A stretch of DNA of 64,000 nt from ZC4RG30 sp964396335 (GCA_964396335.1 CAYNEX010000001.1:1-64000), one strand, 5' to 3'; shown: positions 44,724 to 52,371, counted from the stretch's first letter. Notes: generated by a model not told the origin, from the letters alone. Numbers and translations are program-made.

Positions 44724-45262
44724 AGGTCGCGCGCATCCTGGTGGTGATGGGCGTGTCGTCCAGCGGCAAGTCCACCATCGGTGAAGCGCTGGCCTCACGG
44801 CTGGGACTGCCATTCCTGGATGCCGATGCCTGGCATCCGCAGGCCAACGTGGAGAAGATGCGCGCCGGTGTTCCGCTCACCGATGAGGACCGCTGGCCGT
44901 GGCTGCAGCGCTATGCGCAGGCGCTGACGCAGGCCGCGAAACCCCGGCGGGGCGTGGTGGGAGCCTGCTCGGCGCTGCGGCGCGCTTATCGCGACTACCT
45001 GTTGGAATGTGCCGCTGAACCCATCCGGTTCATCTATCTGCAAGGGGACCGGGCGCTGATCGGTGAGCGCATCGCCCGCCGCCAGCACCATTACATGCCT
45101 GCGAGCCTGCTCGACAGCCAGTTCGAGACGCTGGAAATCCCGCAGGCAGACGAGAATGCCCTGGTGGTATCCATCGACGCGCCGGTGGAGCAGATCGTCG
45201 ACGACATCCAGCGCCGCCTCATTTCAGGCGGAGCGCCTCCTCCACCACGCTGCGATCGATGA
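44714..45262 (+). CDS. gntK: Gluconokinase
   Basis: 182 residues. P-loop GVSSSGKST (residues 13-21), followed by FLDADAWHPQANVEKMRAGVPLTDEDRWPWL, diagnostic for GntK/IdnK. It phosphorylates D-gluconate to 6-phosphogluconate for the Entner-Doudoroff or pentose-phosphate route. PASLLDSQFETLEIP is the C-terminal family block. No gluconate permease is adjacent. The last 44 bp overlap the convergent solute-binding protein gene; the C-terminal residues GGAPPPPRCDR are encoded in that overlap and may be dispensable. Confidence 0.93.
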   Translation: MDVKVARILVVMGVSSSGKSTIGEALASRLGLPFLDADAWHPQANVEKMRAGVPLTDEDRWPWLQRYAQALTQAAKPRRGVVGACSALRRAYRDYLLECAAEPIRFIYLQGDRALIGERIARRQHHYMPASLLDSQFETLEIPQADENALVVSIDAPVEQIVDDIQRRLISGGAPPPPRCDR

Positions 45263-46268
45263 ATTTCTCCAGCTCCGCGCGGCTGCGTGCCGGGCGGTTG
45301 CTGACGCTCGCCAGCCATTGCTCCTCGGTCTCGAGCACGTCGAGCATGTCCGGGATGACATGCACCGGGAACTCGGTTTCCGGCCAGCCCCAGCCGATCT
45401 GTTCCTCGGTGAAACCGAGCACGCTGGAGATATGCGCCACGTAGGGTGAACGGTCCTTCTTCAGCGCCGCGGAGGCATCGGCCACCGCGCGCACGAAACG
45501 CACGATGGCGCGGCGCTTTTCCGGATCGGCCAGGTCCGAGGCGCGCGCATTCAGGTTGAAGGCCTCGCGGTACACCTTGCGATCCTGCAGCACGATGGCG
45601 TCATCGCCGAGCAGGTGCACGGCCACTTCCGGTTCCGGCTCGAAGGTGGCGATCACATCCGCTTCGCCACGCGCCAGGGCCTCGGCGAGGCCGAAGCGGC
45701 TGCGCGGTGCGGCCGGTTGTGCCGGCGGCTGTCCCTGCGAGCCACCTTGGCCCTGTCCCCGCTGCGGCGGTGCCTGGCTCACCAGGATCACATCACTTTC
45801 GTCGAGGCCTGCGCTGCGCAGCATCGCCACCAGGTAGTAATGCGCCGAGGTCAGACGCGGCACCAGCACACGCTTGCCCTTCAGGTCCGACAGCTGGCTG
45901 ATGCCTGAGGACCTGCGTGCCACCAGCCGGTAGAAACTCTCGGACACGGTCATGATGATGCGCAGGTCCGGGTTGTTGATGGATTCGCGCAGCAGCTGCG
46001 TTTCCGCATTGGTGGCGAGGTCCGCCGCGCCGGAGGTGATGCTCACCACGCCGCCGGAGGGTACGTCCAGCTTCTGCGGGTAGAAATTGTTCGCTGCCAC
46101 CAGTACCGGCGACAGTTCGATCCAGCGTGCACCGGCCACCTTGATCGGCACCAGCGGCTGGCTGTCATCCAGGGGTTTCGTGCTGGTGGCGCAGCTCTGC
46201 AGCATCAAGGCCGCGCTTGCGGCCAGCAAGGTTGCGCTGATCATCCTGATGCCGCGAACGACCTTCAT
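45219..46268 (-). CDS. Solute-binding lipoprotein, SsuA/NMT1-like, without its transporter
   Basis: 349 residues from the ATG at 46268. Lipobox ending in LQSC (Cys26). IKVAGARWIELSPVLVAANNF and DLATNAETQLLRESINNPDLRIIM follow the plan of NMT1/SsuA-type periplasmic binding proteins of ABC importers (sulfonate, nitrate, thiamine precursor). A glutamine/glycine/proline-rich insert (QRGQGQGGSQGQPPAQPAAP, near residue 190) is unusual. No ATPase or permease lies on either side, so it is an orphan component or a sensor. Overlaps gntK tail-to-tail by 44 bp. Confidence 0.78.
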   Translation of the reverse strand: MKVVRGIRMISATLLAASAALMLQSCATSTKPLDDSQPLVPIKVAGARWIELSPVLVAANNFYPQKLDVPSGGVVSITSGAADLATNAETQLLRESINNPDLRIIMTVSESFYRLVARRSSGISQLSDLKGKRVLVPRLTSAHYYLVAMLRSAGLDESDVILVSQAPPQRGQGQGGSQGQPPAQPAAPRSRFGLAEALARGEADVIATFEPEPEVAVHLLGDDAIVLQDRKVYREAFNLNARASDLADPEKRRAIVRFVRAVADASAALKKDRSPYVAHISSVLGFTEEQIGWGWPETEFPVHVIPDMLDVLETEEQWLASVSNRPARSRAELEKFIDRSVVEEALRLK

Positions 46269-46369
46269 GGTGCTTCCCCGGATGTATGGATGCGTCGAGA
46301 CTAGCCGCGCATCGCACCGGGACCAACACTCGCAAGGATTGCTTCCTCCCTGATCAAGGGGCGCCAATG

Positions 46370-46402
46370 AAAAAGACCCCGGTCGGGAACCGCCGGGGTC
46401 TT
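46370..46402 (-). terminator. Rho-independent terminator of the 46434-46742 gene
   Basis: AAGACCCCGG (46373-46382) pairs with CCGGGGTCTT (46393-46402), loop of 10 bases. On the minus strand the stem is followed directly by TTTTT (complement of AAAAA at 46370-46374). It starts 31 bp after the stop. This is the only hairpin in the window with a proper U-tract. Confidence 0.85.
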
Positions 46403-46433
46403 CGGAAGAATGCGGGAGGAAGCGGGCCGCGGA

Positions 46434-46742
46434 TCAGGCCTTGCTGTCGACCTTCGCGCACTTGCCCTTGAACTTCTCGCCGGCAGTGGTCTCGCGCGTG
46501 TGGTACTCCATGGTCTCCTTGTCGACCATCACCTTGATACCCTTCAGGTAATAGGCGCTGACGCCGTCGCGCATCTTGATCGAACCGTTGTCGTCGACCC
46601 AGCCTTCCTGCTCATCGTAGGAAATCTTCAGGGTCTGCTGCGCGCCGGTCGGGCTGCTGCCCTTGCACTCGAGCTTGACCACCTCGGCCAGGCCCAGGGT
46701 CGGAGCGGAAAGGAGGAAGAGGGGCAGGATCAGGCGCTTCAT
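46434..46742 (-). CDS. Small secreted protein of unknown function
   Basis: 102 residues from the ATG at 46742. Sec signal MKRLILPLFLLSAPTLGLAE, then a mature domain of about 80 residues, VVKLECKGSSPTGAQQTLKISYDEQEGWVDDNG...YHTRETTAGEKFKGKCAKVD. Two cysteines (LEC and KGKC) could form a disulfide. The beta-strand pattern is that of a small periplasmic sheet protein. I do not recognise the family. It has its own terminator and stands alone between divergent and co-directional neighbours. Confidence 0.75.
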   Translation of the reverse strand: MKRLILPLFLLSAPTLGLAEVVKLECKGSSPTGAQQTLKISYDEQEGWVDDNGSIKMRDGVSAYYLKGIKVMVDKETMEYHTRETTAGEKFKGKCAKVDSKA

Positions 46743-46945
46743 CTTGGTCTCCGGCAGGGTTCGGACTGGGCGCAGATTACGGCGGGTCGGCGGCTGGCTG
46801 TGTGAGCATTTCCACATTTCCCGCCCGGGTCCGCGGGAGGCCCTCCAGGGGCCCCGCAGGGCCCCGCCGACAGAGGGTGGAGGTGGCGGCAACCGGGCGG
46901 GAGGGTCGGGGCTATACTGCGCGGCCCCCGAACTGCCCCCTGCCC

Positions 46946-47869
46946 ATGTTCTTCAAGAATCTCTGCCTGTTTCGCCTGCCCCCGGACTGGGATGTTTCCG
47001 CCACCGAGCTGGAGAACCGGCTGGAAGGCCGCCCGCTGCCTCCCTGTGGCCATTTCGACATGATGACCCGCGGTTGGCTGCCGGTCGGTCCCACCGGGCG
47101 CCTGCTGCACACCGTCGGCTCGCACCACCTGATTGCGCTGGGCGTGGAGCAGAAGCTGCTGCCGGCCTCGGTGATCCGCCAGGAGGCCGCCGACCGGGCC
47201 GTGGAGATCGCCAGGGAGCAGGGTTTCCCGGTGGGCCGCAAGCAGATGCGCGACCTGAAGCTGCGGGTGACCGAGGAGCTGCGCGCCCGCGCGCTGGTGA
47301 AGCGCCGCACCACCCACGCCTGGATCGATCGCGACAGCGGCTGGCTGGTGGTGGACACCGCCGGCCTGGCCCGCGCCGAGGAAGTGGTGGAAACCCTGCG
47401 CGACACGCTGGGCAGCTTCGCCTGCACGCCGGTGGACACCGCCAGGTCACCGCGCGTGGCAATGGGCAGCTGGATCTCGACCGGCGAGGTGGGCCATCAC
47501 TTCGGCATCGACGACGAGCTGGAACTGCAGGTCGCCGACGGGTCGCGTGCCACCATCCGCCATACCCGCCATGCCTTCGACCAGGCGCAGGTGCGCCAGC
47601 ACCTGTCGAAGGGCTTCACGCCGACGCGCCTGGGCCTGACCTGGAACGGCCGCATCTCCTTCGTGCTCACCGACAAGCTGCAGGTGAAGCGGGTCGAGTT
47701 CCTGGAGATGGAGGATGTCGATGACACCGACCAGGACATCGATCCGCAGGAGCAGTTCGACATTGATTTCACCGTGATGAGCGGCGAGCTGTCGAAGCTG
47801 CTGGCGGACCTGATCGAGGCGCTGGGCGGCCCGAACACCGCCGCTGCGGACGTTTCGGCCGCGGCCTGA
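46946..47869 (+). CDS. rdgC: Recombination-associated protein RdgC
   Basis: 307 residues, the usual length (303 in E. coli). It opens MFFKNLCLFRLPPDWDVSATELENRLEGRPLPPCG and contains RGWLPVGP, VRIRQEAADRAVEIAREQG-like and MRDLKLRVTEELRARAL blocks. RdgC is a ring-shaped dimer that binds double-stranded DNA, limits RecA loading and supports replication restart. The ATG at 46946 fits the family start; the reading frame extends upstream without coding character. Twelve bp separate it from the next gene on the same strand. Confidence 0.95.
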   Translation: MFFKNLCLFRLPPDWDVSATELENRLEGRPLPPCGHFDMMTRGWLPVGPTGRLLHTVGSHHLIALGVEQKLLPASVIRQEAADRAVEIAREQGFPVGRKQMRDLKLRVTEELRARALVKRRTTHAWIDRDSGWLVVDTAGLARAEEVVETLRDTLGSFACTPVDTARSPRVAMGSWISTGEVGHHFGIDDELELQVADGSRATIRHTRHAFDQAQVRQHLSKGFTPTRLGLTWNGRISFVLTDKLQVKRVEFLEMEDVDDTDQDIDPQEQFDIDFTVMSGELSKLLADLIEALGGPNTAAADVSAAA

Positions 47870-47880
47870 GGGAGGCGGTC

Positions 47881-48435
47881 ATGCGCATCGTGATGACCGG
47901 GTTCGCGCGGCCGCGGCTGTTCCCGCGTGAACCGCGGCCGAACACCATCCAGGACATCACCGCCGCGCAGTTCGAGCGCTACCTGAACGAGCATGAGCCG
48001 CTGCGCGTGCTGCCGGGTTATGCCCCGTTCTGCCAGCTGCACGTGCACCGCAACTGGACCAGCACGCGCTGCCTGACCGTGCCGATCACCGATGCCAACC
48101 GGCACCTGCTGCGCTCCGATTATGAGGCGCGCAACCGCAACGAGCTGCCGGTGCTGGTGCGCTGGTTCGAGGGTGTGGAGCCACCGGTGGCGAACTACCT
48201 GATCCCGATCCTCTACAGCCGCGAGCAGCTGCAGAAGGAAGGTTCGCCCATCGATGCGGAATGGGGCATCGTCGGCTGCCTGTACACCAGCGAGCCGGAG
48301 GAGATCCCGATGGCGCCGATCACGATGATGCGCAATGCCCTCGGCGTGGCCGAGGGTGGATCCGGCGTTGCGCTCGACGCCGCGGCCTACCGCCGCAGCG
48401 TCGAGTTCTGGAGCCGCAACGCCAACTGGCGCTGA
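47881..48435 (+). CDS. DUF3228 family protein
   Basis: 184 residues, soluble. It starts MRIVMTGFARPRLFPREPRPNTIQDITAAQFERYLNE and has LRVLPGYAPFCQLHVHRNWTSTRCLTVPIT and EEIPMAPITMMRNALG. These match the conserved family I recall as DUF3228, for which no function is known. It lies 11 bp after rdgC in the same direction and may be cotranscribed. Its stop is 3 bp from the stop of the convergent lipoprotein gene. Confidence 0.85.
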   Translation: MRIVMTGFARPRLFPREPRPNTIQDITAAQFERYLNEHEPLRVLPGYAPFCQLHVHRNWTSTRCLTVPITDANRHLLRSDYEARNRNELPVLVRWFEGVEPPVANYLIPILYSREQLQKEGSPIDAEWGIVGCLYTSEPEEIPMAPITMMRNALGVAEGGSGVALDAAAYRRSVEFWSRNANWR

Positions 48436-48438
48436 GGC

Positions 48439-49503
48439 TTATTCCCAGCCGGTCGGCGAGTTGTAGGGCGCCTGGAAGCCCATCGCCTCGATCTCGTGCA
48501 TCAGGCCATCGGGCCCGATCTTGTAGATGTGCGCGGCGGGCAGGTCGAACGGCGCGAAATTCAGGTCCTTCTGCGTGCGCTCGATCAGCGTGCCGTCCAT
48601 GGCCTTGACCATGTAGGGCAGGTTGTCCATCGGATGACGGAAGTGCGACAGGCCCATCACCAGCCCCGTCACCGGGTCGGCCGCGAACACGCGCCGGTTG
48701 TCGATGCGGTCGATGTACTGGAAGGTGTTGCTGCTGAGCTGCTCGGCGCAGTCGCGTGACACCTGCGGCGTGGGCGTCGTGCCCGGCACGGCCGGCGCGG
48801 TGCTCGGCGGTCCGCCGGCCGTGACCATGCCGTTTTCATGGCGGCGGCAGTCCTTCGCGAACGGCGTCAGGCTGCCGTCGTTGTCATCCAGCGCGTCGTA
48901 ATAAGACAGGCCGATGCGGACCAGCTCGTCATGCGGCAGGCGCTTGTCCGCGGGGATCTCGGTGAAGATGCCCGGGCGCGGCGTCTGCAGGTTCGCCAGC
49001 ACGTTCTCGCGCACGCCGCTGTGCAGGTGCTCGGCCTCGGTGATCCTGCCATCGGCATCGAACTTCAGCCGCAGCGCGACGATCACCGGCTGTTCGGTCG
49101 GCGGCGTGCTCGCGGCCCACGCGGCGCGCTCCTCGGCGGTGGCACCCTGCGGTGCGGGCGGCGGTGCCAGATGGGTCATCATGCCGAGGAAGCCGGCTGA
49201 CTGGTTGATCTCGTCGGGCACATGGATGGCGAAGGTGGACGGCCCTTTCACCAGCGACTTCCACAGTCCGCCTTCGCCGGGCTGCATGCGGGTGATGTTG
49301 TCGACGAGGGCGACGTTGTCGGCCAGCGGTGCCTGCGATGGATCGTGTGCCACCAGTGCCGCGATGTAGGCGTCCGTGGCATCCACCAGGCACTGGCGGT
49401 CGCAGGCTGCCCCGGTGGTCGACTTGCCGCAGGCCGACAGGGCCAGCACGGCGGCGGTTGCGGCCGCCACGGCGGCCGGCTTCAGGATTGCTTTGTTCGA
49501 CAT
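48439..49503 (-). CDS. Secreted lipoprotein, unknown function
   Basis: 354 residues. Lipobox LSAC (Cys25) after MSNKAILKPAAVAAATAAVLA. The mature part has CDRQCLVDATDAYIAALVAHDPSQAPLADNVALVDN, a common opening of a family of exported proteins in soil bacteria whose domain resembles an NTF2-like unit. A second half repeats a comparable layout (YYDALDDNDGSLTPFAKDCRRHENG...), with cysteines CRRHENG and SRDCAEQL. It may thus be a two-domain NTF2-like protein, consistent with the theme of the window; the assignment is tentative. No catalytic residues named. Confidence 0.7.
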   Translation of the reverse strand: MSNKAILKPAAVAAATAAVLALSACGKSTTGAACDRQCLVDATDAYIAALVAHDPSQAPLADNVALVDNITRMQPGEGGLWKSLVKGPSTFAIHVPDEINQSAGFLGMMTHLAPPPAPQGATAEERAAWAASTPPTEQPVIVALRLKFDADGRITEAEHLHSGVRENVLANLQTPRPGIFTEIPADKRLPHDELVRIGLSYYDALDDNDGSLTPFAKDCRRHENGMVTAGGPPSTAPAVPGTTPTPQVSRDCAEQLSSNTFQYIDRIDNRRVFAADPVTGLVMGLSHFRHPMDNLPYMVKAMDGTLIERTQKDLNFAPFDLPAAHIYKIGPDGLMHEIEAMGFQAPYNSPTGWE

Positions 49504-49531
49504 ATCCCCCTCGTTTCGGCGCGATGCCGGT

Positions 49532-49795
49532 TCAGTTCCCCGTGCCGGATTCTACGCCGGCCGGCGGTGCACCCCGGTGGTAGATGATCTTCTTCGTGCC
49601 GCCGCCACAGGTGCCGACGACCTTGCCGTCATTCTCGGGCGCATCCTTGTCGACGATGGCGAGCGTGAATGCACTCGCCCCGTTGGCGCGGATCTTCGCG
49701 TCGATCTCGGCCTTCAGTTCTTCGCAGTCCTTCGCCTGACCCCATGAGACAGAGGCCATGCCGAGCAGAGCCAAGGTGCCGATTGTCCTTCTCAT
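49532..49795 (-). CDS. DUF1161 family periplasmic protein
   Basis: 87 residues. Signal MRRTIGTLALLGMASVSWGQA, then DCEELKAEIDAKIRANG and VVGTCGGGTKKIIYHR. This is the layout of the small DUF1161 proteins: two cysteines and a C-terminal tail that ends in an Ile-x-Tyr motif. Thought to be periplasmic; function not known. ATG at 49795. Stands 28 bp downstream of the 48439 gene start, in the same direction. Confidence 0.82.
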   Translation of the reverse strand: MRRTIGTLALLGMASVSWGQAKDCEELKAEIDAKIRANGASAFTLAIVDKDAPENDGKVVGTCGGGTKKIIYHRGAPPAGVESGTGN

Positions 49796-49920
49796 GATTC
49801 CTCCCTGGTCGGTTCTGGTTGTTGTTGCAGGGAATGCCGCCCGCCGGCATCGATCCTCTCCTTCCGGCCGAGCTTACCCCAACTTCCCGCGGACCCTGGT
49901 TGCCGCGCGTCGCCAGGCTA

Positions 49921-50286
49921 TCAGTCGCAAGAATGGGGATCCGGCACGGACGAGTGCGGTGTGAGCCCGGCGCGCATGTCGTCGAACAATCCTGCTTCGG
50001 GCGGAGGTAGCGCACCCAGCACGCAGGAGAACATGCCGATGGCGGTGACGATGCAGCGGTCGGCGATGATGATGTAGGGCAGCGGCACCAGGCCGTATTT
50101 TTCCTCCTGCGGGCTCCACTTGAAGCTGGATTCGCGTGGTCTGCAGGGCTGGCGCAGCTTCGGCAGCGGTGGGCCGATGCGCTCCGGCGGCCCGGGCGCA
50201 TCCGCGAGGCGTGCCGCCAGTCGTGCCGTGGTAGCCACGCCTGCTGTCATCCTGACCTGCAGTGCTGCGCTCCGGTGCTGGTGCAT
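49921..50286 (-). CDS. Hypothetical protein
   Basis: 121 residues with no recognised domain. The N-terminal part is rich in Ala, Arg and Pro and has no signal peptide; a single hydrophobic stretch (YIIIADRCIVTAIGMFSCVLGAL) sits near the middle, which may be a membrane segment. Three cysteines flank it. Coding signal is modest, and overlapping readings in other frames exist. I keep it because the hydrophobic core and codon choice look real, but it could be spurious. Confidence 0.4.
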   Translation of the reverse strand: MHQHRSAALQVRMTAGVATTARLAARLADAPGPPERIGPPLPKLRQPCRPRESSFKWSPQEEKYGLVPLPYIIIADRCIVTAIGMFSCVLGALPPPEAGLFDDMRAGLTPHSSVPDPHSCD

Positions 50287-50403
50287 GCCGGAAGCGTAGC
50301 GTCAGGTGGTCGCGCACCCCGTTACGGATTCGTCGGTGAATGACGCTTCTGTCATGACACTTCCCGGCGCGACACCAGGCGCGGTGCTGCAGGGTGTCGG
50401 CGA

Positions 50404-51006
50404 TCAGCGTGCGTCGCGCAGCCTGGTGTGTCGGGCCGCAAACCAGTGGCCCGCGACCAGCGTCTTCAGGTCGTTGAAGCGGCCGTCCAGCACGCTGGCG
50501 ACGAATTGCAGCGCCGGAATCGCGACGGTAAGCACATCCTCGTCGGCATCGCTGCCATGGATGGTGTCGTCCGACTCGTCGGCGTCGACCAGGCCGAACA
50601 CCAGCGCGATCTTCTCGCTGGTTCCGCCGGAGCTCACGTAGGCGCCGGGATGGATGAGCTGCGGTTCGCGCAACGTCAGGCCCGATTCTTCGCGCAGCTC
50701 GCGGATGGCTGCATCGATCGGTGATTCGCCGGGCTCCATCGCACCGGCAAACAGCTGCTCACGGAATGGGTTGTCGCCCGAGACCAGTGCACCGGGGCGA
50801 AATTCATTGCCCAGCAGCACCGCGTCGCGGCGCGGGTCATACGGCAGCACCGCCACCGCATTGCCACGCTCCATCAGTTCCCGCTCGATGCGCTGCCTGC
50901 CACCGCGGTGCGTGCGCACCTCGATGGTGTAGCGGTAGAGCTTGAGGAAACCCTCGCTGAGCGCGATGCGTGAAAGGATGCGGGCGGCGGCCGGGTCCTG
51001 GTCCAT
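50404..51006 (-). CDS. NUDIX hydrolase, ADP-ribose pyrophosphatase type
   Basis: 200 residues. The Nudix box (Gx5Ex7REUxEExGU) lies at residues 88-110, from GAMEPGE to REESGL. The upstream segment RGNAVAVLPYDPRRDAVLLGNEFRPG and the late VSSGGTSEKIALVFGLVDAD match NudF-type ADP-ribose pyrophosphatases. It hydrolyses ADP-ribose to AMP and ribose 5-phosphate. The ATG at 51006 gives the expected length. Follows the riboswitch-controlled lipoprotein gene by 52 bp on the same strand. Confidence 0.9.
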   Translation of the reverse strand: MDQDPAAARILSRIALSEGFLKLYRYTIEVRTHRGGRQRIERELMERGNAVAVLPYDPRRDAVLLGNEFRPGALVSGDNPFREQLFAGAMEPGESPIDAAIRELREESGLTLREPQLIHPGAYVSSGGTSEKIALVFGLVDADESDDTIHGSDADEDVLTVAIPALQFVASVLDGRFNDLKTLVAGHWFAARHTRLRDAR

Positions 51007-51058
51007 GCCGCAAGGCTAACCCGGTGCGCGGCGAAAACCCACGCACCGGGACGGGCAG

Positions 51059-52105
51059 CTAGAGGATGGTCTTGCTGCCGACGGCCGAGAAGCCACTCTC
51101 GGCATCGGTGACGGTCAGCGCGGTGACAGCGAAGTAGTGCGTGCCGGTTTCCAGCTTCGTGACATCGAGGCTGGTGGTGTTGGCGTCCACCTCGGCAATC
51201 TCGGCCAGCGTTGCAGCGCTGCGCCCGTGATAGATCCGGTAGCCACGCAACTGCGCGGTCGGCAACGGGCTGCCGTCGGTGTACTGCGTCGGCGGCATCC
51301 AGCTCAGTGCCGCGGTGCCCGACGGCTCCGGCGCGGTGACGCGGATCGAAAAGGCAGGCAGGGATGCCGAGGCGCCCTTGCTGTCGGTCACCGTGATGAC
51401 GATGTTCGACCAGGTGCCCGCCGTGGTCGGCGTCCACGTCAGGACGCCGGTGCCGAGGTTGAAGCTCGATCCGGCGGGTTTGTTGCGGATCGACCACGTC
51501 AGCGCATCGCCGTCGGCATCGGTGGCTGACGGGGCGAAGCGGTAGTTGCTGCCGATGGTCGCGCTGGTGCCCGCCGTGCCACTGATGCGCGGCGCGTTGT
51601 TCGGCGGCGGCTGTGGCGCGGGGGTCGGCTCCGGCGTGGGGGTCGGAGTCGGAGTTGGCGCTGGCGTCGGCTCCGGAGTGGGCGTGGGCGTCGGCGCCGG
51701 AGTCGGACTCGGCGCGGGCGATGGCGACGGAGTCGGCGTCGGAGCCGGAGTCGGAGTCGGAGTCGGCGCCGGTGCCGGAGCCGGTGCGGGAACAGGAGTG
51801 GGCTCCGGCGCAGGCGTCGGCTTGGGCGAAGGGTGGGGCGTCGGCACGGGCACCGGCACTGGCACCGGCACGGGCACAGGCTGCGCTTCCGGAACGGGTG
51901 CCGGCTCCGGCGACGCGGGAGCAGGGTCGGGCGACGGTGCGGGTTCCCCAGGGGGATTGGTCCCGGGCGCATTCTCGACCGGAGGAGAGTCCTGCGCCGG
52001 CGCGGACTGTCGGGGCGCGCCGGCCTGCTCGTCCGGTCCGCAGGCCGCAAGCACCAGGCCTGCCGCCATCACCAGCCAGATCCCGCGCACAGAGAATCGT
52101 GTCAT
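51059..52105 (-). CDS. Surface lipoprotein with Pro-rich stalk, Ig-like and FN3-like domains (c-di-GMP riboswitch controlled)
   Basis: 348 residues. Lipobox LAAC (Cys22), a Pro/Thr/Ala/Glu-rich stalk (about 30-170) built of PTPTPEPTPAP- and PVPVPVP-type repeats, then an Ig-like domain of the He_PIG type (about 170-260: TSATIGSNYRFAPSATDADGD, GVLTWTPTTAG). An FN3-like domain closes the protein (about 265-348: LSWMPPTQYTDGSPLP, YRIYHGRSA). Extended proline stalks lift adhesive domains off the surface. The 5' leader carries a c-di-GMP-I riboswitch and a hairpin holding the ribosome site. A role in surface attachment or matrix formation is inferred. Confidence 0.85.
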   Translation of the reverse strand: MTRFSVRGIWLVMAAGLVLAACGPDEQAGAPRQSAPAQDSPPVENAPGTNPPGEPAPSPDPAPASPEPAPVPEAQPVPVPVPVPVPVPTPHPSPKPTPAPEPTPVPAPAPAPAPTPTPTPAPTPTPSPSPAPSPTPAPTPTPTPEPTPAPTPTPTPTPEPTPAPQPPPNNAPRISGTAGTSATIGSNYRFAPSATDADGDALTWSIRNKPAGSSFNLGTGVLTWTPTTAGTWSNIVITVTDSKGASASLPAFSIRVTAPEPSGTAALSWMPPTQYTDGSPLPTAQLRGYRIYHGRSAATLAEIAEVDANTTSLDVTKLETGTHYFAVTALTVTDAESGFSAVGSKTIL

Positions 52106-52133
52106 GCCTCGCTCCTTGGTTCACACGCGAGGC
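52106..52133 (-). promoter_or_regulatory. Translation-control hairpin enclosing the Shine-Dalgarno
   Basis: On the minus strand GCCTCGC (52133-52127) pairs perfectly with GCGAGGC (52112-52106), loop of 14 bases. AAGGAG (52117-52112) is the ribosome site; it lies in the loop with its last base in the stem, and the ATG (52105) follows the stem directly. It can thus hide the start. It sits 57 nt downstream of the c-di-GMP aptamer and is the likely expression platform. Confidence 0.6.
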
Positions 52134-52189
52134 CACCGGCGGAAACACGAACACAGCAACGGGCTGACGACGCCGGGAGAATCCGGCTG

Positions 52190-52276
52190 CCGGCAACCCC
52201 GCTATCTGTGAATCACTCGTGGATTCCAGACCGGAGGCTTTGCGTCCCCGTCTCGCGACGGGTTTGCCTTTGTCTT
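52190..52276 (-). promoter_or_regulatory. Cyclic-di-GMP-I (GEMM) riboswitch aptamer
   Basis: The minus-strand RNA has the GEMM-I core in order: AGGCAAACC, a six-bp hairpin CCCGUC-GCGA-GACGGG with GNRA loop (52247-52262), GGACGCAAAGCCUCCGG (52247-52231), then a second arm and the 3' block AUAGCGGGGUUGCCGG (ending at 52190). These are the same segments as in the Vibrio cholerae Vc2 aptamer. The base before CAAACC is G, as in c-di-GMP binders (the cGAMP subclass has A). It lies in the leader of the 51059-52105 gene. Confidence 0.93.
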
Positions 52277-52282
52277 CCGTGA

Positions 52283-52311
52283 ATTAAAGGCGGCAGCAAC
52301 TGCCTGCTCAA
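52283..52311 (-). promoter_or_regulatory. Sigma-70 promoter for the riboswitch transcript
   Basis: On the minus strand TTGAGC (52311-52306) and TTTAAT (52288-52283) are separated by exactly 17 bp. The start site expected about 7 bp after the -10 (near 52276) coincides with the beginning of the riboswitch aptamer. The agreement of spacing, start and aptamer makes it credible. Confidence 0.7.
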
Positions 52312-52333
52312 TCGGGGAAAGTCTGATGGAGAC

Positions 52334-52348
52334 CGCCCGCAACGGGCG
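52334..52348 (-). terminator. Hairpin after the MerR/TPR gene
   Basis: CGCCCG (52334-52339) and CGGGCG (52343-52348) form a 6-bp stem with a CAA loop, 24 bp past the stop of the minus-strand gene at 52372. There is no U-tract. It could end that transcript ahead of the riboswitch promoter. Confidence 0.3.
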
Positions 52349-52371
52349 TTCCGTGATGCGTCGCGCATTCT

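Noticed and set aside
51580..52010. Possible CRISPR or tandem-repeat array
   Set aside because: Units are short, imperfect and in frame with a proline-rich coding region; there are no spacers or direct repeats of CRISPR length.
51546..52211. Gly/Val/Ala-rich plus-strand frame resembling an elastin-like protein
   Set aside because: It is the reverse reading of the proline-rich stalk repeats and of the riboswitch leader.
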